Shown: piece after piece, positions 27,513 through 36,610 of the stretch
How positions within the stretch are numbered: the first letter of the stretch is position 1
How the letters are laid out: each line of letters begins with the position of its first letter
Assembly (NCBI GenBank): GCA_003263775.1
Contig: JYJJ01000079.1
Location: 620,001 to 684,000 of the forward strand
Reading direction: 5' to 3'
DNA from: Vibrio maritimus
Lineage (GTDB): Bacteria > Pseudomonadota > Gammaproteobacteria > Enterobacterales > Vibrionaceae
DNA length: 64,000 nucleotides
Notes under the pieces: generated by a model
Told to the model about the DNA's origin: nothing
Database searches by the model: none
Seen by the model: the letters and a program-made list of their open reading frames with translations, nothing else
Translations under genes and position numbers: made by a program

Positions 27513-29131
27513 TTACATATTGGCAGAAATGTAGGGACCAGAGGCATAATGACAGCCAATAGCTTTGAGAGACTCTAGTTGCCCTGAGGTTTCTACACCT
27601 TCGGCAATGGTCTCAATGTTAAGTACTTTGGCAAGACTTACAATCGCTTTCGCCACTTGCTCTACCGAACGATCTTGTGCAATTTCTGCTACCAACTGCG
27701 CGCCAACTTTAAGCTTTTGCAATGGCAGTTCGCGAAGCTCGGATATAGAAATATGGCCCATACCAAAGTCTGCCACGGTAATTTGACAACCAAGCTCCAC
27801 TAACTGGTAAAGCTCATCCACACAACGTTTCTTAGACAACATGTCCTCGAACACTTCAAGCACCAAACAATGCGGTGGAAGGTGATACTTGGTGAGAATC
27901 TCTGTTACTTCCTTAGTAAACAATCCATGGCCAAAGTTCTTCGAGGAGACTTTTACCGCCACCGTTTTTAGTTCACCGACCGAGGCGTACTTACACGCTT
28001 GCTCAATAGTGAACAAATTCAGTTTACGGATCAGCTGAGACTCTTCGGCGATAGGAATAAACTCAAATCTATCAACATCACCGAACATCGAGTCGCTCCA
28101 CTCTAGTCGGCTTTTAAATGCAACAATACGATGCGTTTCAATCTCAACTACGGGTAAGAAGCTGACCTCTAGCTTGTGTGATTCGATAGCTTGTGAGAGA
28201 CGTTGAGCCATCGCTGTTTTACGCCCCCACTGCTCACCCATTGCTTCGTCATAACTCATCCAGGTGGTTTGACACTGCTTGGCACGGTACATCGCGAGAT
28301 CCGCTTGCTTTAGTAGCAAACTCGTCGGAACGTTGCGACTTACATTTGTAGTCACACCCACAGACGCAGAGCCTCGCTCAGATTTGTTACCAACTTCTAT
28401 GAAGCGATCGCGTCGACCAAATGCTGAGCATAATGTTCCGCTCGACTTTGTGAGCAATTGGGTAGCAATGCGACAAACTCATCACCGCCAAGCCTTGCAA
28501 CTAGGCCGTTATCCCCTACTGCTGCTCTAAAGCGCTTCGCCACATCTTGAAGGAACAAATCGCCGAAATCGTGCCCTTTACTGTCGTTAATAGACTTAAA
28601 CTCATTAAGATCGATTAACAACAACGAATACGGGTGATCCGCTTGTTGCTCTTCGACGAGAAAGCGTTGCAGATGCTCAAAGAAAGAGGTGCGGTTTGGA
28701 AGACGAGTAAGCGGATCAAAATAAGCGAGATCGCTCAGCTTATCGTTGAGGTGTTTTTCAGACGTCACATCGCGTTTGACCGCAATATAATAGGACTTGC
28801 CCAAATAGTTGAAAGGACTGATATGAGCATGTTCGATAAACAGCGAGCCGTTTTTCGTCTTATTAACCAGTTCGCCTACCCAATCTTTACCTTGAAGCAG
28901 CTTCGACCACATATCCTCATAGGTTGCTAATGTGGTTTTTCCTGACTTTAGCAGTTTCGGATTTTTGCCCAAGACTTCTTCGCGGGCATAGCCAGTTAGC
29001 TTGACGAACTGATCGTTGACGAAACAAATTTGAGCTTGTTCGTCAGTAATAATGACGGCAACAGACGCGCTTTCTAACGCAGACTCCATCAAACCTAACG
29101 ACAATTCAAAATCCATATAATGCAACGCCAT
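27513..29131 (-). CDS. PAS-GGDEF-EAL protein with degenerate EAL (frameshift near 28402)
   Basis: ATG 29131 opens MALHYMDFELSLGLMESALE, then a PAS domain (VAVIITDEQAQICFVNDQFV... about 20-130), and a GGDEF domain with intact LGGDEF near 235. No RxxD inhibitory site is seen. The frame breaks after DAIA; adding one T at 28402-28403 gives AIAFIEVGNKSERGSASVGV and continues through MYRAKQ into an EAL-like domain, about 539 residues in total. The EAL motif is SRL, the LEITE motif is LEVFE, and DDFGTG is ADFGMG, so phosphodiesterase activity is unlikely. It is probably a cytosolic diguanylate cyclase with a sensory PAS. Confidence 0.88.
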
Positions 29132-29362
29132 GTTTACAACTAATGTTTTACCGAGTATTACAAAGCGAACATGATAGGGTTTAATGGAACCAACATCAAA
29201 TAAAACGTCAAAAAGCCGATGATTTAGCAACAGTTTTTTGACGCACCATAAACTATTGGTACTAATTTGGATAACCAAAGAGAAGGTCACCTAACATGTA
29301 CCCACATTAGGTGACCTAAAGGCAAGTTGGCAAGCGCCAATAAAAGTAATTGAGGGTCGGTT

Positions 29363-29932
29363 CTAATCGTTATTGATTTGTTTGATAACTCGACACGGAT
29401 TACCTACTGCGAGCGTGTTAGCCGGAATGTCTTTAGTAACCACACTACCCGCACCAATTACCGCATTATTACCAATCGTAACGCCAGGACAAACGATCGC
29501 CCCTCCACCGATCCAAACGTTATTGCCGATCTTAATTGGTAAACCAAATTCAACTTCATCTTCAACGCGGCCTTTTACATCTAATGGATGACCTGCCGTA
29601 TATATTTGAACATTTGGCGCAAATAATACGTTGTCTCCAATTTCGACCACGTTGACATCTAGAATCACGCAATTGAAGTTAGCGTAGAAGTTCTTACCTG
29701 CGTGAATGTTTTCTCCATAATCGCATCGAAACGGTGGCTCAAGATATAGGTTACCTTTACGATTAGGGATCAACGCTTCTTGCGCTTCCTTCCATTCTGG
29801 TGTGTTCGGAATGCTATCATTGAGTTTCTTTAGTGTATGACGGCACTTAACTCGCGCAGACAATAACTCTTCATCCCACGCTAAATAAGGCTCGCCAGCC
29901 AGCATTTTTTCTCGTTCTGTTCTTGTCGACAT
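29363..29932 (-). CDS. Maltose/galactoside O-acetyltransferase-like hexapeptide enzyme
   Basis: From ATG 29932 the 189-residue protein reads MSTRTEREKMLAGEPYLAWD, the Mac domain of maltose acetyltransferases. It continues with YGENIHAGKNFYANFNCVIL, AGHPLDVKGR (His of the active site) and the left-handed beta-helix repeats IKIGNNVWIGGGAIVCPGVT and VIGAGSVVTKDIPANTLAVG. It would acetylate a sugar with acetyl-CoA in the cytosol. A TTG start five codons upstream is less likely. Confidence 0.9.
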   Translation of the reverse strand: MSTRTEREKMLAGEPYLAWDEELLSARVKCRHTLKKLNDSIPNTPEWKEAQEALIPNRKGNLYLEPPFRCDYGENIHAGKNFYANFNCVILDVNVVEIGDNVLFAPNVQIYTAGHPLDVKGRVEDEVEFGLPIKIGNNVWIGGGAIVCPGVTIGNNAVIGAGSVVTKDIPANTLAVGNPCRVIKQINND

Positions 29933-30075
29933 CTTTTCTTCCAACAATGTTACGGACTGTTCGTATTCAAAAACGTAATATTGAGGACAATGTCAGAATC
30001 CTGTCATAGCAGCACCATATTTTCTTCGAATCGTTGCCGCCATCACACTTGGTGGAATTAAAATGAGAAGTAAAT

Positions 30076-30747
30076 TTAGTCGGCTGAGAGAAGTTTTATC
30101 AGCGCTTTTGCAGCGGCCTCAGAACTGGCTGGGTTTTGGCCAGTCACGAGTAGACCGTCAACAACAACATACTCTTGCCAGTCGGGTGCTTTGGAAAAGC
30201 TCGCGCCACGCTTTACAAGTTCATCTTGCAGCGAAAAAGGCACAATATCTGTCAATCCAACAGCTTGCTCCTCACTGTTACTAAAGCCCGTGACCTGTTT
30301 ACCTTCAACCATTGGTGATTCGTCTTCATTGGCGGCATTAATCAATACTCCAGCAGCATGGCAAACTGCTCCTATCGGTTTATGCGCACTGTAAAAGTCG
30401 TCAATCAAAGTAACAGAGTCTGGATCACAGGTGAGATCCCAAAGCGGGCCATGACCGCCTGGATAAAATACCGCATCATAGTCAGCTTCTCTTACTTCAA
30501 CCAAGCGTAGAGTGTTAGTCAGATGGGTTTTCGCCACTTCGTCAGCTTCGAAACGTTGAGTGGCCGGAGTTTGTTGCTCGTCTAATTGGCTGTTTGGGTC
30601 AATTGGAGGGTGGCCACCAGCGGGTGAACATAATGTGATATGTAAGCCGGCATCTTTGAACACATAGTAAGGCGCAGCAAACTCCTCGAGCCAAAAGCCA
30701 GTTTTATGCTCAGTCTCTCCCATCCGACTATGTGATGTTAGAACCAT
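30076..30747 (-). CDS. DJ-1/PfpI-family protein (Hsp31-like); N-terminus uncertain
   Basis: The frame from ATG 30747 gives 223 residues starting MVLTSHSRMGETEHKTGFWL, then EEFAAPYYVFKDAGLHITLC, a glutamate-bearing segment, and the nucleophile elbow AVCHAAGVL near 125. The family includes glyoxalase III/deglycase and Hsp31 chaperones. In-frame codons upstream read KKKILMVLTSH, the usual beta-1 strand, but run through a ten-base A tract to a TGA. If the tract has nine A, a GTG start (MSQKKILMVL) becomes available. The real start is therefore probably about seven codons upstream. Confidence 0.85.
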   Translation of the reverse strand: MVLTSHSRMGETEHKTGFWLEEFAAPYYVFKDAGLHITLCSPAGGHPPIDPNSQLDEQQTPATQRFEADEVAKTHLTNTLRLVEVREADYDAVFYPGGHGPLWDLTCDPDSVTLIDDFYSAHKPIGAVCHAAGVLINAANEDESPMVEGKQVTGFSNSEEQAVGLTDIVPFSLQDELVKRGASFSKAPDWQEYVVVDGLLVTGQNPASSEAAAKALIKLLSAD

Positions 30748-30830
30748 CAGAATTTTTTTTTTGGCTCACTCTCTGCTCTCCATTAGGCGCTCTTTATAAA
30801 CCTAGTGAAATGCTGAGATTTTTCAAATAG

Positions 30831-30858
30831 AAAGGGATGAGTAATCTTCATCCCTTTT
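30831..30858 (-). terminator. Intrinsic terminator of the GST gene
   Basis: AAAGGGATGA (30831-30840) pairs with TCATCCCTTT (30848-30857) around a seven-base loop, 39 bases after the GST stop. On the minus strand the stem ends in TTT and is followed by CTATTTG. Confidence 0.72.
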
Positions 30859-30896
30859 CCTTCCATCAGGCACTTATCGAAAGTGCAGCCTAAAGT

Positions 30897-31514
30897 TTAG
30901 TTTTGTAGAGCTGGACGAGAAGATACGTCATCAAACCAACGCTTGATGTTGTGGTTGGTCTCGAACACATCAACTTTAAGCGCATTGACCGCTACAAAAA
31001 CAAAAATATAGGCACTGATGTCTGCGATAGTGTAATTGTCTGTCGCTATGTACTTAGACTGACCCAACTGCTTGTCGAGTTTAGGCAAGAACAACTCCAC
31101 TCGATGCTTGGCTTCTTCACCCCATGCTTCCACGCAATTTTCTCGGTCGCTGTAGATACCCGATAGGTTTCTAAACGCCTGGAACGCATTTTGGATGCCA
31201 TCAATTTCTACGATGCGATTCCACATTTCAACCTTGGCTCGCTCTATTGTGCTGGCACCAAATAGGTTGAGATCGTTTGGCGTAATTTCATCAAAATATC
31301 GGCTAATCGCTACCGTTTCACTGAGATAAGTGCCATCATCCAACTCAAGCAATGGCACTTTACCGTTTACGCTTTTGTCCTGATAGCTTTGGTCTAGGTT
31401 TCCCCCTTCCCTAACATTCACTTCCACTCTTTCGATATCGGTAACGCCAATTTCTTTCAGAAACAGGTTGAGGCGCTTCGAGCTGACTGTGACCGAGTGA
31501 TCATACAATTTCAT
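30897..31514 (-). CDS. Glutathione S-transferase family protein
   Basis: The 205-residue protein starts MKLYDHSVTVSSKRLNLFLK with a thioredoxin-like N-terminal domain (VNGKVPLLELDDGTYLSETV, cis-Pro at VP, and an SE motif for the gamma-Glu of glutathione) and an all-alpha C-terminal domain with YTIADISAYIFV near 170. It has a clean AGGAATGA ribosome site. It is divergent from a TetR-type gene, with a 13-bp inverted repeat in the gap, so it is likely induced by an electrophile or drug. Confidence 0.88.
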   Translation of the reverse strand: MKLYDHSVTVSSKRLNLFLKEIGVTDIERVEVNVREGGNLDQSYQDKSVNGKVPLLELDDGTYLSETVAISRYFDEITPNDLNLFGASTIERAKVEMWNRIVEIDGIQNAFQAFRNLSGIYSDRENCVEAWGEEAKHRVELFLPKLDKQLGQSKYIATDNYTIADISAYIFVFVAVNALKVDVFETNHNIKRWFDDVSSRPALQN

Positions 31515-31593
31515 GTGTTCATTCCTTTTGGCACGTAGTTTTTAGAGAATTACCATCTTTATGGACTTTTTGTTTGACCAGCTTTGATTTCTA

Positions 31594-31637
31594 ACCGATC
31601 GTTTAGATATACTCTATGCAATAACTAAACGATCGGT
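31594..31637. promoter_or_regulatory. Long inverted repeat, operator candidate for the divergent TetR/GST pair
   Basis: ACCGATCGTTTAG (31594-31606) and CTAAACGATCGGT (31625-31637) are exact inverted copies 18 bases apart. The arms contain the self-complementary CGATCG, so each may bind one dimer. It lies between both start codons and probably overlaps both promoters. Confidence 0.7.
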
Positions 31638-31721
31638 CAAGAATTAATTAGTGAATGACGGCAAGTACTTGTACAATGACCAGCAAGTACAGTTTGACGT
31701 GGTTTTATCTCCGAGGGGCGT

Positions 31722-32318
31722 ATGGCAAGAAAAGCCAATTTTTGTAAGCAAGAAAAGCTAGAGCAAGCGATGATGCTGTTTTGGAGCAAGGGCTATGCTA
31801 ATACGTCTATTAGCGATCTGACTGACACTCTTGCGATCAACCGCTTTAGTCTTTACAACAGTTTTGGTGACAAAGAAGCACTTTATTATCAAGCGCTTGA
31901 TAACTACTTAACCTCGATTTCATTTCCCAAGCTAGAGCCACTTCGAGACTCAGAATCTGGAGTTGACACCCTCTGTCAATTTCTCATCGCATTTGCCGAC
32001 AGACAAAAGCAAGACAGTTGTGGTTGTTTTATTCAGAATGCTGTCGTTGAGCATGCGGGTGAAAATGACGAGGTATTAAAACGAAGTAACATGCTGTTCG
32101 ATACTCTAGAGCAAGCTATTGTTGCAACGCTAACTCACTCTCAACAGCGCTTTGAAATCAGCGACGAGCAAGATGTCACTGCAATAGGACAGTTTGTTAT
32201 CTGTCAAATGCAAGGTATGCGCGTGCTTGGTAAAGCAAAACGCTATACAGAGATTGATGTAGCTACAAATGTCCTTTGTGACTATTTGAGAGGGCTCAGC
32301 GCAAAAGCAGCCTCTTGA
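31722..32318 (+). CDS. TetR/AcrR-family transcriptional regulator
   Basis: The 198-residue protein starts MARKANFCKQEKLEQAMMLF with the TetR HTH KGYANTSISDLTDTLAINRFSLYNSFGDKEALY (about 23-57). The C-terminal domain has FADRQKQDSCGCFIQNAVVE near 90-110, the conserved GC(F/L) region of the YcdC/NemR-like branch that often senses electrophiles. It is divergent from the GST gene and probably represses it and itself. Confidence 0.9.
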   Translation: MARKANFCKQEKLEQAMMLFWSKGYANTSISDLTDTLAINRFSLYNSFGDKEALYYQALDNYLTSISFPKLEPLRDSESGVDTLCQFLIAFADRQKQDSCGCFIQNAVVEHAGENDEVLKRSNMLFDTLEQAIVATLTHSQQRFEISDEQDVTAIGQFVICQMQGMRVLGKAKRYTEIDVATNVLCDYLRGLSAKAAS

Positions 32319-32372
32319 TGAGAAGACCCAAGAAGCTGCTTCCGCTATGCTGTGAAGCCACATACCGCTCGA

Positions 32373-33302
32373 TTATTTATACCCGCCTTCAATCATCGGC
32401 TCTGCTAATCGCAAACGCACTTTGTTGCGCTGTATCGCCTCTGGCGGCAAACTGATAAAGCCAAATTGGTTTAATGTTGGCTTCGGTGCATCAGACAGCG
32501 TCAAACTGATAAAGTATTCTTCCTGCTGATTAAAATGTTCTCGGTTCGGGGGCAGGTCGAGGTACATGTAGTAAACACTCGCCAGTGGATAACGTCCCGA
32601 CAAAATGGTTTCTTTATTCACATCGTACGACTCACCAAAGTTATTGATGACGTTCAGCAAGTTTTGATCATTGAGATCGTCGGTGTAAACCGTGTAACCA
32701 ATCGCGTCTGACTGCGTCGAGATTTCACTTAGCAATGCGGGCTTGTCGATTACGAAATTGGTCGTCGAAAACTCCGCATTGTCGCACGTTACCCACTTAG
32801 CAAACGTATCATGCCCAATCAATTGATTGTCGATTGCAAATGGAACCATAACGCCAAGCTCTGTACCTTGACTATCACGCCAGCGAGTAACGTTAAGCTG
32901 CTGGTTACAGCCAAAAACGTCCTTGAGTTCAGCAAGGGTTATGGCTTGAACCGGATTGTCTTGATTAGCAATAATGGCGATAACGTCAGCGGTAAAAAAT
33001 AGCTCGGTAGGCTTGTAACCTCTCAAATGCGTAAACTTTGCCACTTCATCATCTTGCCATTTACGTGAACTGATACCGAGTAGCAGGTTATCTTTGGTTA
33101 AACTTGTCGCAATATCTTCACTGGCTAGGACATCAATATCGAGTTTCCTCGCTTGTATTAATGCCTCCATAAGCGGCACGAGATTGGCTTCAACAGCCAC
33201 TTTAGAATGTTGTGCACCTAGCGTCTCTGCTTGTAGCAATGGTGAGACTATCATTCCACAAGAGAGTGCTGCAGCGCTGAACGCTTTAAAAGTCTTAGTC
33301 AC
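32373..33302 (-). CDS. PstS-like periplasmic substrate-binding protein
   Basis: A GTG at 33302 overlaps the end of the OmpA-type gene (GTGACTAA) and gives about 309 residues with a signal peptide (VTKTFKAFSAAALSCGMIVS, cleavage near LQA-ET). Mature features are LLLGISSRKWQDDEV, ADVIAIIANQDNPVQAITLA followed by ELKDVFGC, and YPLASVYYMYLDLP near 240. These are the landmarks of PstS-like PBP domains, where a phosphate-like ligand binds between two lobes. No pst permease genes are nearby. Being last in the adhesin secretion operon suggests a role in that system or in surface attachment. Confidence 0.8.
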   Translation of the reverse strand: MTKTFKAFSAAALSCGMIVSPLLQAETLGAQHSKVAVEANLVPLMEALIQARKLDIDVLASEDIATSLTKDNLLLGISSRKWQDDEVAKFTHLRGYKPTELFFTADVIAIIANQDNPVQAITLAELKDVFGCNQQLNVTRWRDSQGTELGVMVPFAIDNQLIGHDTFAKWVTCDNAEFSTTNFVIDKPALLSEISTQSDAIGYTVYTDDLNDQNLLNVINNFGESYDVNKETILSGRYPLASVYYMYLDLPPNREHFNQQEEYFISLTLSDAPKPTLNQFGFISLPPEAIQRNKVRLRLAEPMIEGGYK

Positions 33303-33932
33303 GAGGCGCCTCCACACTACTTGAGCTGGTCAAACTTTTCTCCGAAGTAAAAATATCCCACTGTTGAGTGGCTGACATTTCAGGATGATAGAACACCGCA
33401 ATGGTTCGGCGTTTACGTTGCTTAAGCTGCTCGGTATAAAAAGTCACCTCAGTAAACTCCTGCTCAAAAACTCGTGCACTATCGATACCGCGCAGCTCCA
33501 ACGCTTCCCTGATCGCCGCCGTTCTGCGCTTAGCCAAGGCACGGTTGTAATCGTTAGTACCTTCGGAACTGGTATCCCCAATTAACACCACGCTTGCTTG
33601 CGGGGTTTGTTTGAGCATGTTTGAGAGCTCAGTTACCTTCGGCTCTTGATCGGGCGTATCAGTGATTTGTCGTAATCAAAGTTAACAGTAACTACAACAG
33701 GATCCTCTGAAAACTGCCATTCAGCACAGCCTTCATTATCGACAACAACACCTGCTGGAGTGTCTAAGCAGCGATCACGCTGATTGATGATGCCATCACT
33801 ATCTTGATCACGGAGATCATCAATCTGATGACGCGTGGTTTGCGTATTGGGGGTTTCTGCACAACCGCTAAGCAGCGACAAAGGTAAACATAATGTTAGC
33901 ATAAGAGGTAAAGTCTTCAGTGTTAACTTCAT
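33295..33932 (-). CDS. OmpA-family outer-membrane lipoprotein (frameshift near 33657)
   Basis: ATG 33932 overlaps the TolC stop (TAATG) after a GAGGAGT ribosome site. The product starts MKLTLKTLPLMLTLCLPLSL with lipobox LSGC, then a calcium-type DQDSDGIINQRDRCLDTPAG segment (TSP3-like) and VTVNFDYDKSLI. The frame breaks there; one extra A gives SLITPDQEPKVTELSNMLKQ and the OmpA peptidoglycan-binding core (VVLIGDTSSEGTNDYNRALA and KRRTAAIREALELRGI), about 212 residues. It should tether the outer membrane to peptidoglycan. OmpA genes occupy the same place in bpf-type adhesin operons. Confidence 0.87.
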
Positions 33933-35263
33933 TATGACTCCTCCTCTTTTTGCCACTCTTCAGGGTGCTCGACACGCAGCGCGTAGGTCAGCACGCCCAT
34001 TGCATTAAGCAATCGATATGCTGCAAAGGTTCTATCATATTTACTTCTCACGTAGTTTTGTCTGGCAAGAAACACTTCCACTTTGGCATCAAGGACATCC
34101 AGTAAGCTGCGACGACCGACATTAAATTGCTGTATATAACCTAGCTCAGCAATTTTCGCCGCGTCCACGTTTTGCTCTAGCAGCCGTATTTGCTGCTCTA
34201 ACATCGAATAAGCATTCCAAGCGAGTTCGGTGCCTTCGCGAACCTCACGTTCCGTTCTCACTCTTATGGCTCTCGCCTCCTCCAATCGCCATGCGGAAGA
34301 CTCCACTCTGGCATCGGTCGAAAAGCCGTTGAACAAGTCATAATCTAGCGTCAGCATGGCTCGCATGTCTTCATCCGGCCCAATGACATTGCCCACATTG
34401 CGATTCTTGTTGGCATGCAGTTCAATTTTAACCTCTGGGAAATAGTCCCCTTTTTCGCGGCGTATTTCTTGCCTTGCAGCGTCCATGTCTACCATAGCCG
34501 CTTTAATCTCTGGGTGATTTTCGACCGCTTGTTGAATAGCTATATCTAACGTACTGGGAAGCAGTGCGCTATCAAATTTGGGAAAGACAAGGTCACTGCC
34601 AGGCTTACCAACTTGGCGTAAAAATTGGGTTTTGAGATCAAACAGATTATTTTGAGCCGCAATTTGTGACGATTGTGCTGTCGCCACTCGAGCAGAAATC
34701 TGCGCTAAGTCTGAATTACTCGCAAGGCCCTGGCCTTTTTTATCGAGTACATCTTTATAGATTTCTTGATGCTCAAGTACATTACGATTCGCCAACTGCA
34801 ATAACGTTTCGGCTTCTAAAAGTTCAAGATAGGTTCTAGTGACATCTAAAGAGACGTTCTCAGCGCGAGAAATTAAAGTCAGGCGCTCAGCTTCTGCTTC
34901 AAAACCTAAACGCTTAACGTTCGCGCTTGTACCAAAACCATCAAACAAGAGCTGAGAAACACGCACGCCCATCTCTGTTCGATTAAGCCTTCTATCGTCT
35001 GGGTCGATATAGTTACCGTTGTTATATCGGGTTTCCTCTACACCTGCTGCGGCATACAAATTCACTTGTGGTAGTCGGTCACCACCAGCGGCATCTCCAT
35101 CTCTAATGACGGATTGATATCGAGAATACTGCGCTAGAACTTCTGGGCTGTAATCAATCGCAAACGCTACCGACTGCTCCAGAGAAATAGCGTTCGCAAC
35201 TGGAGTGAACGCTAAAGGGATGATAGCCAAACAACTCGATAAGACGAGTTTTGTCACACGCAT
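33932..35263 (-). CDS. TolC-family outer membrane protein of a type I secretion system
   Basis: The 443-residue protein has a signal peptide (MRVTKLVLSSCLAIIPLAFT, cleavage after ANA) and the two repeated OEP halves: SLEQSVAFAIDYSPEVLAQY and later IQQAVENHPEIKAAMVDMDA. The LLDVLDAKVEVFLARQNYVR stretch near 390 is typical of AggA/LapE-like TolC proteins. It forms the outer membrane exit duct for the adhesin. The downstream OmpA gene overlaps its stop. Confidence 0.92.
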   Translation of the reverse strand: MRVTKLVLSSCLAIIPLAFTPVANAISLEQSVAFAIDYSPEVLAQYSRYQSVIRDGDAAGGDRLPQVNLYAAAGVEETRYNNGNYIDPDDRRLNRTEMGVRVSQLLFDGFGTSANVKRLGFEAEAERLTLISRAENVSLDVTRTYLELLEAETLLQLANRNVLEHQEIYKDVLDKKGQGLASNSDLAQISARVATAQSSQIAAQNNLFDLKTQFLRQVGKPGSDLVFPKFDSALLPSTLDIAIQQAVENHPEIKAAMVDMDAARQEIRREKGDYFPEVKIELHANKNRNVGNVIGPDEDMRAMLTLDYDLFNGFSTDARVESSAWRLEEARAIRVRTEREVREGTELAWNAYSMLEQQIRLLEQNVDAAKIAELGYIQQFNVGRRSLLDVLDAKVEVFLARQNYVRSKYDRTFAAYRLLNAMGVLTYALRVEHPEEWQKEEES

Positions 35264-35281
35264 ACGCTTTCCTTATGGTTA

Positions 35282-36610
35282 TTATCTTTCTCTCAATGAA
35301 TTCTCTTTTGCACGTAAGATTGGCTTGAGCCAATATTGCAATACCGTTTTTTCGCCAGTAAGGATGTCCACTGCGGCTTGCATACCCGGTATTACAGAAA
35401 AATGTTTCGCCTCTTGGTCTTGTTGGTTGTTCAGTTCAATATGTGCTCGATAGTAGGCAGTCCCATCTTCAGTCTGCAGTGCATCGGCACTCACATAGGT
35501 CACTTTGCCTTTTTGCCCACCGTAGATAACAAAATCATAGGCCGAAAACTTCACCATTGCCTCTAAACCTACTGAAATAAAAGCAATATCTTTGGGCGCG
35601 ATCTTAGCTTCAATGATGAGTGCTGAGTTTTCAGGCACCAATTCCATAATCGGTTCACCAGGACGAACGACGCCACCAATAGTTCGCACAAACACCTCTT
35701 TCACAGTGCCATCTACCGGAGCAACGACATCGGTGCGTCTCAATTGATCAGCAATGGCTTGGCGGCTTTCATTAAGCTGAGCGAGAGTGGCCGATATTTC
35801 ATTTAATTGGCCTTGCGCTTTAGTTCGAAAATCCAAAGCAATCCCACGATGATCTGCAATCGCCTCAGAATAAGCAGCTCGCTGCTTTTGCTCAGTGACA
35901 CGAGCACTTGATAAATCGCCCTCAAGGCGAATGACATCTCGATTTAATTTCAGTAATTCCACTTCCGCTACCGCACCGCTTTCAACCACTGCACGCAACA
36001 AATCGCGCTCTTTTTCCACAATTGCGAGACTACTTTGCAAGGTTCGGATGGAGGTTTGAGTATCACTGACGGCTTGGGCTTGTTGCTCGATTCGTAACTT
36101 TGATTCTTCAAGCTCTGAGGATAGCTGACTCAATCTCTCCAGGTAGTTAGCTTGAGCATTAAACAATGCAGGGCTGGTGCTATCCGCACCGACGATTGAG
36201 CGAGGTTCAATTTGAACTTGTGTTTGCCAATTGTTGTTGCTGGTTACTTTGACACTCGCCAGCTCAGCTTCCAATCTCAACCGCTGGGCAGTTAAGCTAT
36301 CAAACTGCTTGCCTGTCTCTTGATAGGAAGCGCGAAAACGAGTGTCGTCCAATACCGCTAAGGTTTGCCCAGCCTTAACACTGTCCCCTTGACGCACCAA
36401 TATGTTTTTTACGATCCCACCTTCCAAACTTTGTATCGATTGTACCGACTGGCTTGGCACCACAGTGCCCTCTCCCACGACAACTTCTTCAAGCGTCGCC
36501 CAAGATGCCCAAAGCAAAGCACAAACAAATAAACTGGCGATAATCCAAATAAGCCTGCGTGAACGGTACGCTAACTGGGTGTTGCTCCACTCGATATGAC
36601 TAGTGCTCAT
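35282..36610 (-). CDS. HlyD-family type I secretion membrane fusion protein
   Basis: The 442-residue adaptor has one N-terminal membrane helix (LIWIIASLFVCALLWASWAT, about 20-40), then a lipoyl half-motif (GGIVKNILVRQGDSVKAGQT), a long coiled coil (about 100-280), and the returning barrel domain (VVAPVDGTVKEVFVRTIGGV and VRPGEPIMELVPEN). It links the ABC transporter with TolC. Its start overlaps the end of the ABC gene by 11 bases. Confidence 0.92.
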   Translation of the reverse strand: MSTSHIEWSNTQLAYRSRRLIWIIASLFVCALLWASWATLEEVVVGEGTVVPSQSVQSIQSLEGGIVKNILVRQGDSVKAGQTLAVLDDTRFRASYQETGKQFDSLTAQRLRLEAELASVKVTSNNNWQTQVQIEPRSIVGADSTSPALFNAQANYLERLSQLSSELEESKLRIEQQAQAVSDTQTSIRTLQSSLAIVEKERDLLRAVVESGAVAEVELLKLNRDVIRLEGDLSSARVTEQKQRAAYSEAIADHRGIALDFRTKAQGQLNEISATLAQLNESRQAIADQLRRTDVVAPVDGTVKEVFVRTIGGVVRPGEPIMELVPENSALIIEAKIAPKDIAFISVGLEAMVKFSAYDFVIYGGQKGKVTYVSADALQTEDGTAYYRAHIELNNQQDQEAKHFSVIPGMQAAVDILTGEKTVLQYWLKPILRAKENSLRER

